From Pleurotus djamor (Eukaryota; Basidiomycota; Agaricomycetes; Agaricales; Pleurotaceae): 64,000 nt of DNA. The translations under genes were made by a program, and so were the position numbers. The stretch lies in NCBI GenBank assembly GCA_029747585.1, contig JAPEVF010000021.1:1-64000 (forward strand). The letters are read 5' to 3'. The notes beneath the pieces were generated by a model that was not told the origin of the DNA, ran no database searches, and worked only from the letters and a program-made list of their open reading frames with translations. Positions 19,925-33,661 of this stretch are shown here, piece by piece. Numbering within the stretch: position 1 is the first letter of the stretch; the number at the start of each line of letters is the position of its first letter.

Positions 19925-22060
19925 TCCCCTCTATCCACTTGTCACCTCAGAAAGGCCGAACAGCATCGTTCTACGCGCGTATAGAACTGTGTTACTCGGC
20001 CTTTCTGAAGGATTCCCTCCACCTCCCCCTCAACATCCTTGACTTTCGCTCTATTGTGCCGTACAGTTCCCTTTCGTGATAGAGTCACTGGCCAGACTCT
20101 ATCCTGAATGTGAGCTGCATGGCACATTGGAGTCAAAGTACGAGGGGTTGAGATGGAGGTGTGGGGAATTCTTCAGAAAGGCCCGGTAATATCGTTTTAT
20201 ACGCGCGCAGGACGTTATTGTTCGGCCTTCTTGAGGTGGTCAGTGAGGAGAGGGGCTCTCCTTTCCCCCTCGACGACTTTTGGACGATCGTACACGCGAA
20301 CGATGAGGACGAACGCATCCCTTCTCCGACATTTGCCCTTCACCATCCTCTCGACAACCCGACAACTCCTTCCCTTCCCACCCATCTCTTCACTCCGCCT
20401 TCCCCTACAGCTCTTTCTCAACATCTCCAACTCTCACTCCATTGTGCCGTACACTTCGCTTTCGCAATGGAGCCACTTGGCCAGGTGACTCTATCGCGGG
20501 AGGGATCTGCACGGAACATTAGAGTGAAAGTACGAGGTGTCTGAGATGGAGGTGTGGGGAAATCTTGAGAAAGGCTGGGTAACATCGTTCTATACGCGCG
20601 TAGGACGATGTTACTTGGCCTTTCTGAGGTAGTGGGTGAGGAGAGGGGGTCCCCTTTTCCATCCCCCCATCCCCCGACGACTTGGACGATCGTTTACGCG
20701 AACGATGAGGACGATCGCATTCAACATACCCTTCTCCGCAATCCCTTTCGACAACCTGACACCCTCCCGGCTTTCCACCAATCTCTTCACTCCGCCTTTT
20801 CCTGCACCTCTTTCTCAGCATCCCCGACTTTCACTCTAATGTGCCGTACAGCTCCCTTTCGCGATAGATTCACTTGGCCAGGTGACTCTATCCTGAAAGT
20901 GAACTGCACGGAGCATTGGAATGAAGGTACAAGATGTTGGGATTGCGGAGCAAGGAATTCCTCAGGAAGAGTAACCTCGATCTATACGCGCGTAGAACGA
21001 TGTTGTTCGGCCTTTCTGGGGTGTTGAGTGAAGAGAGGGGTTCCCTTTTCCACCCCTTCGACGAACTTTGGACGATCGTACATGCGAACGATGAGGACGA
21101 ACGCATCCGATGTACGACTCAAGGCACCAAGACACAAGAAGAATCGCCAATCGCCCCCTCCCCTTCCCTTCCCTCTCTTCACTTCACCTTTCCTCACAAC
21201 TCTCTCAACATCTCCAACTCTCATTCCGCTGTATTATTCAGCTCCCCTTCACGACAGAGGTACTAGGCCAGTAGTACTTTGTCATGAAAGGGAACTGCAC
21301 GACACAGTGTGTGAGTGTTTGAGATGCTGAGGGAGTAGTGATGGCATTGAAGAGAGCACCGCGCCTTCCCCTCCATTCCCTCGCCTCTCTCCCCTCCGCC
21401 ATTCCCCACCACTTTGTCGACATCCCAAACTTGCACCTGAGTACTTCACGCAGCTCTCTTTCACGACAGAGTCACTCGGCCGGTGCTCTGCCTTGAAATG
21501 GAGTTGTGTGGTGTAGTCCTGTGGAAGTCTGAGATGTTGACAAAGTTGTGGGGATGGGCTTGGGGAGGTTGAGTTGCAACCTCATCCTACAAACGCGTCG
21601 GACGCTGCTGATTCGCCTTCGAGCATCTCTCCCAAGATGCGATTCCCGACTCTTCGCCGTTCGGGNTGACGAAAAAACAAGATGCAAAAAAAACACCGCC
21701 CCCCCNGTTCCCCNGTCTATTCCCCTTCTCATTGCTCTGCCTCTCATCGCGATGCTCTTCCAACATCTCTGACTATCCGCCACTGTGCTGTGGGGTTTCC
21801 TGCCAGGATGGAGCCACTCGGCCGGTACTCCACTCTGAAAGGAAATCACACAGCACCGTGAGTCTGAGAGTTTGAGATGTCGCGAAAGCGCTGCAGAAGG
21901 CACGTCCTCCCCGAATCACTTCAAACCTTTCCTTCCTCCCCCTTCCACCTCCAACTCTTGCTCCCCTTTGCCGTGTACATCCTTCCATGATTGACTCAGT
22001 CAACCAGTACTCTCTCCTGAGTGTTGCGGCGATATTGTCACGGTGCGACGGTCGGTGTCT
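19925..22060. repeat. Tandem array of ~390-bp units, each with two long palindromes
   Basis: The units are built of two palindromes and a spacer. Type A is centred on the CG-only core acgcgcgt: 19947-20009, 20171-20235, 20565-20628, 20960-21020, with a degenerate copy near 21570-21620. Its arms end in TCAGAAAGGCC / GGCCTTTCTGA. Type B is 100-130 bp long, centred on a GGCC at 20090, 20479, 20876, 21266, 21478 and 21820, with arms of about 50 nt; a worn copy may lie near 21945-22045. Between them is a pyrimidine-rich spacer with a ggacgatcgta-cgcgaacgatgagg block. The centre spacing is 389, 397 and 390 bp for the first four, then shorter and more diverged. Small open frames in all phases are artefacts of the array. 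Confidence 0.85.
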
Positions 22061-22191
22061 CCTGTCGCCGCCCCCTTTGCCTTGATGGGGCAAGCGAAAT
22101 TAGAGTTATTTGAAAGGCACACGAGGCCGAGGCGAATTAAGACCCTTTAAAAGTGGGGGAAGGCAAGACGACGTCTGAGGATGCGATTTCG

Positions 22192-23941
22192 ATGCCCATG
22201 TACACTCTCCCTTGTGAGCACCCGCTGTTCTTCGTCCTGCCCGTCCATCGCAGCTAACGTCCCTTCTAGCTGTTTGCAAGTCCCCTCCCTTCCCCTCACT
22301 CGTAACGTATCCTCACTTTTATGTTCTACAGATGTAATTCTGCTCTGGGAAGCTCTGATAAAGTATGTCGCTCCCCGCTTTACATTCCCCCCGCGATAAA
22401 ATCAACCGCCCCCTCTCGCAGTTTCGACGAAGAGCACCAACTCATCCACAAATCTCGCTGGGGGCACGTCAAAATATGTTACCTCGCCTGTCGCTACTAC
22501 CCCATCCTCATCACTCCCCTTTACCTCTGGGCTTGCCTTTCTTTCCTCGATCAGCGCACATGTCAGAATATTGTCCTCCCTCTCCAACTCTTCCTCCTTC
22601 CCCTCGTACGTCCTTGATCCCTTGATCCCCCTCGAACTCACCTCTCAAACCAACGAACAGGCCCTCGTTCCCCAGTGTCAGTCCACCTCGCCCCCTTCTT
22701 CAACGAAAAAGTCTAAATAAACTCTGCCTCCCTAGTTGTCATCCTCATTAGAGCATACGGCTTTACAGGACGTAATATATACGTCCTTCTCCTCCTCTCA
22801 ACCTGCTTCGCTTCCTTCATCTTCCTCCAACTCTGGCCCTTTGCAATCCAGTCCTCCACAATCGCAATGAAGCTATTCGCAGTGCTTGGCCCATGTAACT
22901 GCTCGCCATCACCACACCCGCTCTCAACGATACCAGGCCCACAATCGCAGCCGGACTTGCATCTCCCTCACAGACACGTCGGTGTGAGTACTTTTTTGCT
23001 TCCGTTCATGATTTCCATCATCCGATCAAGGACACCCATCTGACCCTGAACTTTTTTAAATTCGATCGCCATTTCCCACCCAGTATGTCATGGTTAGTCC
23101 CACCTTTCCCTCTTTTTAATTATCAGTTCGTGACAAGCTAAATTCCTCTCCACTTGACATGGTCCAGGTCGCTTCAGTCGCAACGGATGCAATTGCTCTC
23201 ATCGTAGTCTTCATTGTACGTATACGTCAACTTTTTTTGGCGGTGGCAACAGTTCTCCGATGCTCAATTCACTTGTTGTTGATATGCAGCACTGTCTCCG
23301 AATAAGGACTACGCAGGGACCTTTGGGCCGCTTATTCATTCAGCAGGGAATTACGGGTTTCCTCGTCATGCTTGCATTGAATATCGTATCTGCAGTCACT
23401 TTCCTTAGGTGCGGCGTGCTTTCTTTCGGTTCTATGGCCCGCTTTCTGACGTTGCTTGTAGCCCGGATCACTCGCTGACGTTCGGCGTCGTCTATCCGCT
23501 CATGTTCCCTAATATAATCGTGAGTTGCATTTACGTCGATTTGCGGATGTGACATTGATTGACCGGCTATCCCAGGCTTGTCGTTTGTGCGTTGTCTGCC
23601 CGTTGCTCACCTCTTCATGGTTATTGACGCTCCTGCTTTGTGGAATAGCATCCTACAACTTCGTCGGCAAGTCTCCCCTACCGAAACCTTCCAACTCCGT
23701 CGACAATCCCAGCTCGTCCGTGACGCAGTTGGTCAGCCACCATGCGACAATACCAATACGCTTCAATCGAACGCGGACGCGGATATACACCTCTCTACGC
23801 CTCCATCGTTGAGTCTGTATCCCCCTCCACTTCCACATGGTCATCATCAACATGATCAACGAACCGAATTTGCGCATCCTCGATTGTGCCAAGGAATCGA
23901 CGGGACGGGAGAAGATGAAACGGACTTTCGATGTTCGATGA
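22192..23941 (+). CDS. DUF6533-type multi-pass membrane protein, 3' end with a frame problem
   Basis: DUF6533 proteins are an abundant Agaricomycete family of about seven-helix membrane proteins of unknown role. The diagnostic N-terminal pattern is present: FDEEHQLIHKSRWGHVKICY followed by LACRYYPILITPLYLWA. Then come RAYGFTGRN, a Cys-containing loop, VASVATDAIALIVVF and, further on, IQQGITGFLVMLALNIVSAV. Eight or more short introns are needed. Near the end, ACRFILQLRRQ is restored by a 64-nt intron (donor gtgcgt). The terminal NMINEPNLRILDCAKE lies in another frame from YTPLYASIVESV, with a C5 run between; one more C would join them. The start exon (ATG 22192) is a guess. Confidence 0.65.
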
Positions 23942-24833
23942 GGTTAACGCCTATTCCACAAGCTCATCCTCATTCGCATTCTCCTATTCTACCACAACAT
24001 CGCGTTCACTTCCATTGTCACCATCACCACCACTCGCACCACCACTCCCTCCCTCCATACCCGGACTCGTACCAACAATATCCATACCAATACACGTTCC
24101 AACATCAACATCACCTCCATCAACCATAGCCGTTAACCATAGCCACACCGTTTATTAGTTAATACATAACTCGGACCCTCCTTCGACGACGACTTTTAAC
24201 GACCATTCGCATCGACTTTCGTTCTTTGTGCCAAAATTGTATCATTTAGAATTTATACATACTTTCTGCTTATACCGTTTGTACCTACGACGTCGGCTGG
24301 TCTGCGTAGGTGTCTCCTCCAACACTTTGGTGGTCGCCTCTGTTATACTTCGTATCGTCGTTGCCAGTATGTACATATTACATACCCGAGTCGCTCGAGG
24401 CTCCAAGGACGGTGGCGGGGGACGGGAAACACTGTAGGGTCCGNTNNNNACATAATAACCAGCCNTGTCNATACGTATACCAACCGACNNNCNNNTNCGC
24501 TGAGACTNGAGTATTCCGCCACANGCCATANTNGTAATGGTAATAACCTGCTCTTTAAATTCATANTNATAACGTATACAAAAATTGTATTTAAATACTT
24601 GATGATGATGAGGGATTACATGTTTGGATTGATGAAGCGAGGGGATGTCAATCGACCCGATTTTTNACNTTNNNNNNNNNNNNNNNNNNNNNNNNNNNNN
24701 NNNTTGNGANAGNANNGGGATNGGNTGGCGTAGNNGAGGTATACTGTAAGTCGTAGTTCGAGTAGATTAGATTATTAGTGNCGAGGCGAGGCNAAGNAGA
24801 AACANATTTGGGGTCTTCGGGNTTGTCGNNNTT
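23942..24833. other. Intergenic region with an N run
   Basis: Low-quality sequence contains a 31-nt N run at 24673-24703 and many single Ns. It should hold the two 3' UTRs of the converging genes. No gene is supported. Confidence 0.4.
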
Positions 24834-27536
<2,703 letters not shown>

Positions 27537-27795
27537 CGTTTATGTTTTGTTATCGCAAGCCAGAAGAAGAAGAAGAAATTCGAAGGTCGAGAAAGTTGGT
27601 TCTGGGTTTTCTATGGATTCACGGAGCCCGAGAGAGCGAATTAATGGGGACGAGCACGTTGCCATCGGAAGAAGTGAGAAATGAGGCACCGGTCTGGGCT
27701 CTCCGTGAGCATTTTCAATCAGAATTGACTGATTTACCGCGACCCTGACAACAAACCATCTTGCCTGTCAACGCGCCTATTCGTCCACCACCAAA

Positions 27796-29001
27796 ATGTC
27801 GTTTTCTCTTGGTCGCGCGTGTCGCAGATTTGGCCAGTCTCTCCGCCTCACAACCCGTCCTCTCGCTCANCCACGCGTTCCTCNACCNTTCCCCCGATAC
27901 ACGCCCGTAACNTCGCACCGACGCGCGCAATTTCACGCTAGCTCCTNCAAGCAAAATGTATCTTCCGAATCCNAGAGCGACNATCAACAAAAGGAGCCTA
28001 CCGAACCCTTGCCGTTAAATTTGTCCGACCTCTTTGTGCGTGCAATACCCGTCTCTCCGTAACGCGTGAATGACTNCATGCTGTTGAATAAGGATGCTAG
28101 TGAAATACACGCGATCATTCGGGGCGTGACCGAGGAATGGCCGCGTCCGACAAACATACCTGAAGGNTGGAGTTGCGAATGGGAGCTCTGGTCACCCTTN
28201 TTTACCCTCTTCTGGCGCAGTCCCTACTTCCTGAGACTCCCNCAAATCCAAATGATAGTTACCATCCACCACCGCATTCCCGGCGACGTCGAACCCATCA
28301 TGTTCTCCACAGCCAACCCTGGCCTNTTCGCTTTTGTCGCCGAAGACCAGTATTACATGGCTAATTACACCGCGACAGACGTGTCTTTGTACCGTCTTGG
28401 CCCCATNTCCACGGAGGAAGAGTTCATTTCCGCTATACAGAGCGANCGGTGGAAAGAGGGTGGTCCTATTGAAAAGGATCCGGACGGTGAGGCCCTTATC
28501 CNACGTCTTCTCAGCAGGGATGAAACCGTGGCTCAGGCCCTCTTCGATGAGGGTTATCTCNACCACGTACCGGATATCACGACGCCNGANGAAGAGCAAG
28601 AAGATGTNTTCCANNGACTNCTNTCAAGCCCGTCTTCCCAGTTCGTCGTNGCTGGNGCNCAGGGCGAGGAACTCGAGGAAGCCCTCCGAGACNCAGAGAT
28701 GATAGAAGAGTTCGAGCAATACTTCAAATCGCTCTCTGAACTCAATCCTACGCCAGAGGAACTTGCAAAGGATCCGAAACTCCAAGACGCGATGCGAATC
28801 AGGGCTGCTCTGGAGGAAATGAGGAAGAACGAGGCCGCAAGGGAGCTGGAAGAAGAATCGTGGCAGGAGGACGAGGAATTCGACGATGACGAGGAGGAGA
28901 TGATGGAGGAAGAAGACGAAGAAGAGATGGANGAGTTGGAAGCAGTGGAAGAGGAAGANGNCAAGGACGTTAATGACAAACCTCCNCCCTCCAAACAGTA
29001 G
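27796..29001 (+). CDS. Unknown protein with a mitochondrial-type N-terminus and acidic tail
   Basis: Two exons, 27796-28035 and 28093-29001, give 382 residues. The first ~55 residues are rich in Arg and Ser with almost no acids (MSFSLGRACRRFGQSLRLTT), typical of a matrix-targeting signal. The body has DASEIHAIIRGVTEEWPRP, WRSPYFLRL and a region of probable beta strands. The last ~60 residues are almost all Glu/Asp. I do not recognise the family. It diverges from the FAD monooxygenase (259 nt between starts) and converges on COQ6 (59 nt between stops). N calls are frequent. Confidence 0.7.
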
Positions 29002-29060
29002 TTCAAGTGCGCATACAGCGNCTCNTGCTCTCATAATTATCATACTCGNTANCANTCTAC

Positions 29061-30972
29061 TTATTTCCTCAATTGCTGGCCTAAATTCTGTAGCCCTTGG
29101 CCCAGNAACCCCGTCGCAATCTTCGANACNGTNTTCATCGTCTGCACCGCTGACGAGTACNCCTGAATCCCACTNGCNGCAAGGGCCCATCCAGTCGAGG
29201 GCGTTCCAGAGACCGTCGTGGTTCCCGCACCAGCGGCCATCATCATCGCACCCTTCAGGATATCCAACTCATTCAAGATTTCGACGCCCACGCTCCGAGC
29301 CCAGACTACAGGTTCAACGTCTGTTGTGTATATCTTGTGAAGTTTATCGACTGCCGACATGACGGTGTGATTTGCAAGATACCGTTCTTGGGCGTAGGGA
29401 AACAGTGCGGTATACGACCCTTGAAATGCATAGATTAGATGGGNACTTGTAATCCGCGATGGGAAAANCTNACCAACATCNCCGCCATTNATGACGGCAT
29501 TCCGTATGCATCTNGATAGACATTCTACGTCTGCGAGACCCAAGTTCAAGCCCTGACCAGCCAGGGGGTGGACAGTATGCGCAGCATCACCAACGAGGAC
29601 GGTACGACCACGTCGTCCTTCGCCAAGATACGCTTCTGCATGATTAAATTTCAAGGGAAACGACGCGACCGTCCCGGGTTGGATGGACCTGACCAGGGGA
29701 GGCAGCATATCGGCATCCAAGGGAGGGACGCCTCTCAGTGCCTGGCTCGACGANCCGGAAGNATAGGCGGACGTCTCATCGATNCCATGTGACTTTTCCC
29801 TCCACGATATTTCTTTCCGGATGAGCTCGCCGTCCAAGGGGAGGCCCTTGTTCTTGGCTTCCATTAGGACACCGTAAAGGTACTTCATTGAGACCGAAGG
29901 CAGGCGGAATGCTGCGTTGATCATGCTGGCAACAAGGGAGGGGTCAGACGCGACCAGGGTTTGAGCCAGCTCTGGGGGATTGATGCTCCATACTAGGGAG
30001 GAGGCTGTCGGGGAGAGTGGAAGAAACGCGATAGGTCCGGTTGGAAGGAACCGTTGGTAAGCGGTGGTATGTCGGGGAGAGTGNTATGGTGGTGAATGAA
30101 ACATGGTGGCGACNATGGCTTGGGTGTTATAAGACCATCCAAACGAGGGGATGTTCGCATACGCGCGGACGGGAGAATTGAACCCATCTGCTCCGACCTA
30201 CGCGACAAAATCAGCATCATTAAGAGACAAATTGTATTTAACTAATTACCAGTAGACGCGCTCGTAGAAGTCGATCATTCGCTAGTTTGAGCAGTGGCCA
30301 GTCACCCTTGCCTTCGTCAGAGTAGATACCCTCGACACGCGTCTTGTCAATGACATCGACCTTGGTGTCCGTCCGTAGGTGTCGTATAAGAGCCTTCTGC
30401 AGGTTAAGATTCTCCGTAAGACGCGACATTTGTGGGTCTGAGGAGGATATTATGTCTGACGCGTGGAATGAGATTCTGGCNTCGGATACGCCNTCCCANA
30501 CNTCCATNTCTTCGACNNGACATGTCCGATCTTCTTCTATNTANGACCAAGCACCAATATCTANGCTNTGNTGATGAGTACGTGCANAGGCTTCAACGAG
30601 TATGATTNATGGAGCCGTACCGCTTAGAAANGTNTGCGANGCGTTTGTCAATGAACTNACNCGATTCGAGTATGNATCTGGNGNCATTGACCAATCCTGT
30701 NTCTTTGATAGGTCNCCGCCTTCGANNANAGCTATGCGNAGGCGNTCCTTTANGTCCCGACTAGATCCTAGGACGGNGCNTTCAAGACGAGNACATNNCT
30801 NCATTCNNNGNGANACTGACCTAGTGCAGATGCGAGAGCNAGCCCTGCAGGACCTCCNCCGACGATGACTATATCATANTCCTCNCCAGCNCGTACAGAN
30901 TAGCAGCGTCNCNTGANNTGANGAGAATTNGAGANANAACGNAGAGAAACGCGANTNAANACGANCGGACAT
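29061..30972 (-). CDS. COQ6: COQ6, ubiquinone biosynthesis monooxygenase
   Basis: Coq6 is the mitochondrial flavoprotein that hydroxylates the ring (C5) in coenzyme Q synthesis. The FAD-binding start YDIVIVGGGPAGLALASAL is visible near 30885-30830. The second FAD motif is GRTVLVGDAAHTVHPLAGQG, followed by LNLGLADVECL. Between them are ARISFHASDIISSS and HLRTDTKVDVIDKTRVEGI. The C-terminal extension is Gly/Ser-rich. At least three exons are needed. The start is uncertain: an ATG at 30972 opens a Ser/Arg-rich presequence, but N calls prevent following its frame into the FAD motif. It is head to head with SEC6 (about 150 nt). Confidence 0.85.
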
Positions 30973-31125
30973 GAGCGGACGGAGGGACGGGGAGCTCGGC
31001 GTAGGCGAGCNCCACACNTGGNAAGTNCTTCCCACGATCCGAATTAGCNTNTGGTGATCGAAGACAANNNNCNTNGCCNNGNCCGACACGATGCTTCAAG
31101 TTCNCTGCCTCCATCATCTGCCNCC

Positions 31126-33546
31126 ATGTCCGCCAACCCGGTCTCNGCTGCGCANGCTATCGGAGAGTATCTTCAGTCNCCNGATGACTTAGCGAANGTT
31201 GCTTCGTTTCGCAAGAAATTGGAGAAGGAGAANGCGTCCATAGACGCCAGGTTGAAGAATGGTGTGAAGGAGCAGCTGGCGGCGACGAAGGAAGGGCTGA
31301 GNCAGCTGCTCAATACGCGCAATAATGTGCAGGNNATNAAGGAGGAGATGATACANATGGACAAGGAATGCAACGATCCGCAGAATAATGTCTTGACNTT
31401 CGATCAAATTAGTCGAGTGAGTCCTGGTCGTCCNGAATACTGCTGNTTCCNTGATAGTTTGCNAAGGTNTCNATGGTNCACAGAAANTTCCANCANACNG
31501 AAGAGATGGTNAATAACCTGATTGACATGAACACCAAGCTNGACGTNNTGGAGGATCTCCTCACCGANGACAGCTCAGATATCCTGGGNCCCGCNCCNAA
31601 TCTCTTGTACATCCANCANCAACTCACGCAGCTCGANGNTTTTCGAAACCAGACGNTGCACATATCGAAGAAGGCCAAGGCAAGCTCTCGNGCGACNNTG
31701 CTTCGCTATTTCGAACGCCTNAACACGTTTATCGACGCGTTNGANGAGTACATCATTGCTCTCGCACGCAATATCCTATACCTTGTGCGCGCTGGACACC
31801 CAGAGGTTGTGGTCAAGTTGATTAAGATTGCGGAATTGGAAGGGTTGGAAGATCAAAAGGTACTCTACATCCAAGGTTTGCCTTGATCTCTGTTCACCAT
31901 GCCTTTCGCAGGCTATTGCCATTCGTCTCGTTAAGAAGGCGGCTAAAATGGACGCGGCTTCAAAGTTCAAATCCATGCAAGCAAACGCTCGCGTCATCAA
32001 GCACTATCGGTCGAAAATAACCAAAGCCATAACTGACTCTATCAAAGCCAAGTTCGAAGAATCGTACTCGGANAACGAGCAAAACCCCGCTGCCTTCCTT
32101 GATAGTCTAGGCTGGCTTTATCAAGACATCATCCGTATCGAGTCCGACGTTGTTCCATGCTTCCCACCCGATTATGACATATACTCCAGCTATATTCGCG
32201 AGTACCACAAGGCNTTGGATGCTACGATCAAGAAACTTTTGGCTGCCGACCCAGAGGCGGGTGTACTTCTCACCCTCCACGCGTNGCTGAAAGATTACAA
32301 GAAGAACATGAAGGAGCTAGAGATCCCTCCGGAGCTACTCGAGCCTCCGCTCCTCGATGGCAAAGAGCAAACTCTGATTGAGGACTACCTTAGTCTCATC
32401 ATCAAGAAACTCGATGAGTGGACATCTAACCTCATGAAGACTGAGATCAGCGAGTTCATTACGCGAGCGGAGCCTCCCGAACTTGATGCAGACAACCTCT
32501 ACGGTACTCAGGGTGCAGTCATTCTCTTCCAGATGGTCAACCAACAAGTCGACTTGGCTACGGAGAGTGGACAGGGTGCTATCCTCGCTCGGGTTGTCAG
32601 CGAGACAAATCGCGTTATGCGTGGGATCCAGGATCAATGGGTCAAGACGATCGAGGGCGAGTTCAAGAAGCATACAGAAAAACCTGAGGAAGCAGCGAGT
32701 GGTCTAGTNGAGTACATCATNGCCCTCGCCAACGATCAATTCAAGTCGGCCGATTACACTGAAGTGTTACTCAGTCGGTTGGAGGGGTTGGTCTCGGAGA
32801 AGTATCGAGTTCAAATCAGCGAGAAACTGAACGATGCGATTGAAGGTTATCTCGACGTGACGAACAAGTGCACGCAAACGCTGGTNGANATCATTTTCAA
32901 TGACTTGAAGCCGGCGACGAANTTGNTGTTCCAAGCGACNTGGTATGAAGGCTCATCAATCAACCAAATTGTGGAAACGATGCGGGACTATATGGCAGAC
33001 TATCAAGCTTACCTCCACCCGTCCCTTGTCGAAACCACCGTTGACGAGCTCATCCAAGCGTTCCTTCTTATGTACCTCAATGCGCTCGCTAGCTCACCAA
33101 AAATGAAGATCCCAGCTGGAACGGAGCGTATACGAGAGGATATCGCTGCGGTTTACTCGTTCTTCAGCACACTTCGCCCGGCGAAGGATTTGGAGAATGA
33201 CTTTGAGGTTATCGAGATGATATTGGGCATGTTGGAGGCGAGTAAGGATATGGTGTTCCTCTCGTTCTGGTCGTTCGCGAAGGTCCATGGGCCGAATATA
33301 CCCTTCGTAGAGGGACTGATCAAGAATAGGGGAGACCTTGATAGGACAGCCGTGAGCGAAGTTATGGATAGTGTGAAGAGGAAGGTGAAGGATGAAGGTC
33401 TGACTGACCGTGAGTTCCCTCCACTTCCACTTTTCTTGGTCTATCCTTAGACTGATTTGTTCATCGTAGCGGCTGAACCGACGATCATGAAGCGTGTCGC
33501 AGTACAAGGAGCGTTCTCCAGGTTCCTCAGGAATGCCGCAACTTGA
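31126..33546 (+). CDS. SEC6: SEC6, exocyst complex subunit
   Basis: Sec6 is a core exocyst subunit that tethers secretory vesicles at growth sites. Four exons, 31126-31416, 31467-31859, 31912-33409 and 33470-33546, give 752 residues in consistent phase. Diagnostic parts are FDQISR joined by splicing to VSMVHRNF, then EEMVNNLIDMNTKLDVLEDL, GHPEVVVKLIKIAELEG, AIRLVKKAAKM and the C-terminal AEPTIMKRVAVQGAFSRFLR. The mostly helical content and length match the family. The last exon is only 77 nt and would be missed without its intron. Confidence 0.93.
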
Positions 33547-33661
33547 TCAGCTGGCGGGATTACTCACGACTCGTTTCCCTAATATTGGACATCGCATCTT
33601 GTATCTATACACTGGAACATATTTATTCGACTTTCCCTCCAACATGCACACCTCACTGCGT

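Noticed and set aside
19942..21330. Many overlapping small open frames, with similar peptides repeated
   Set aside because: They are translations of the palindromic repeat array in various frames. The similarity between them reflects DNA repeats, not proteins.
19925..22060. CRISPR array
   Set aside because: The repeats are about 390 bp with diverged palindromes, not 25-40 bp identical repeats with unique spacers, and the genome is eukaryotic.
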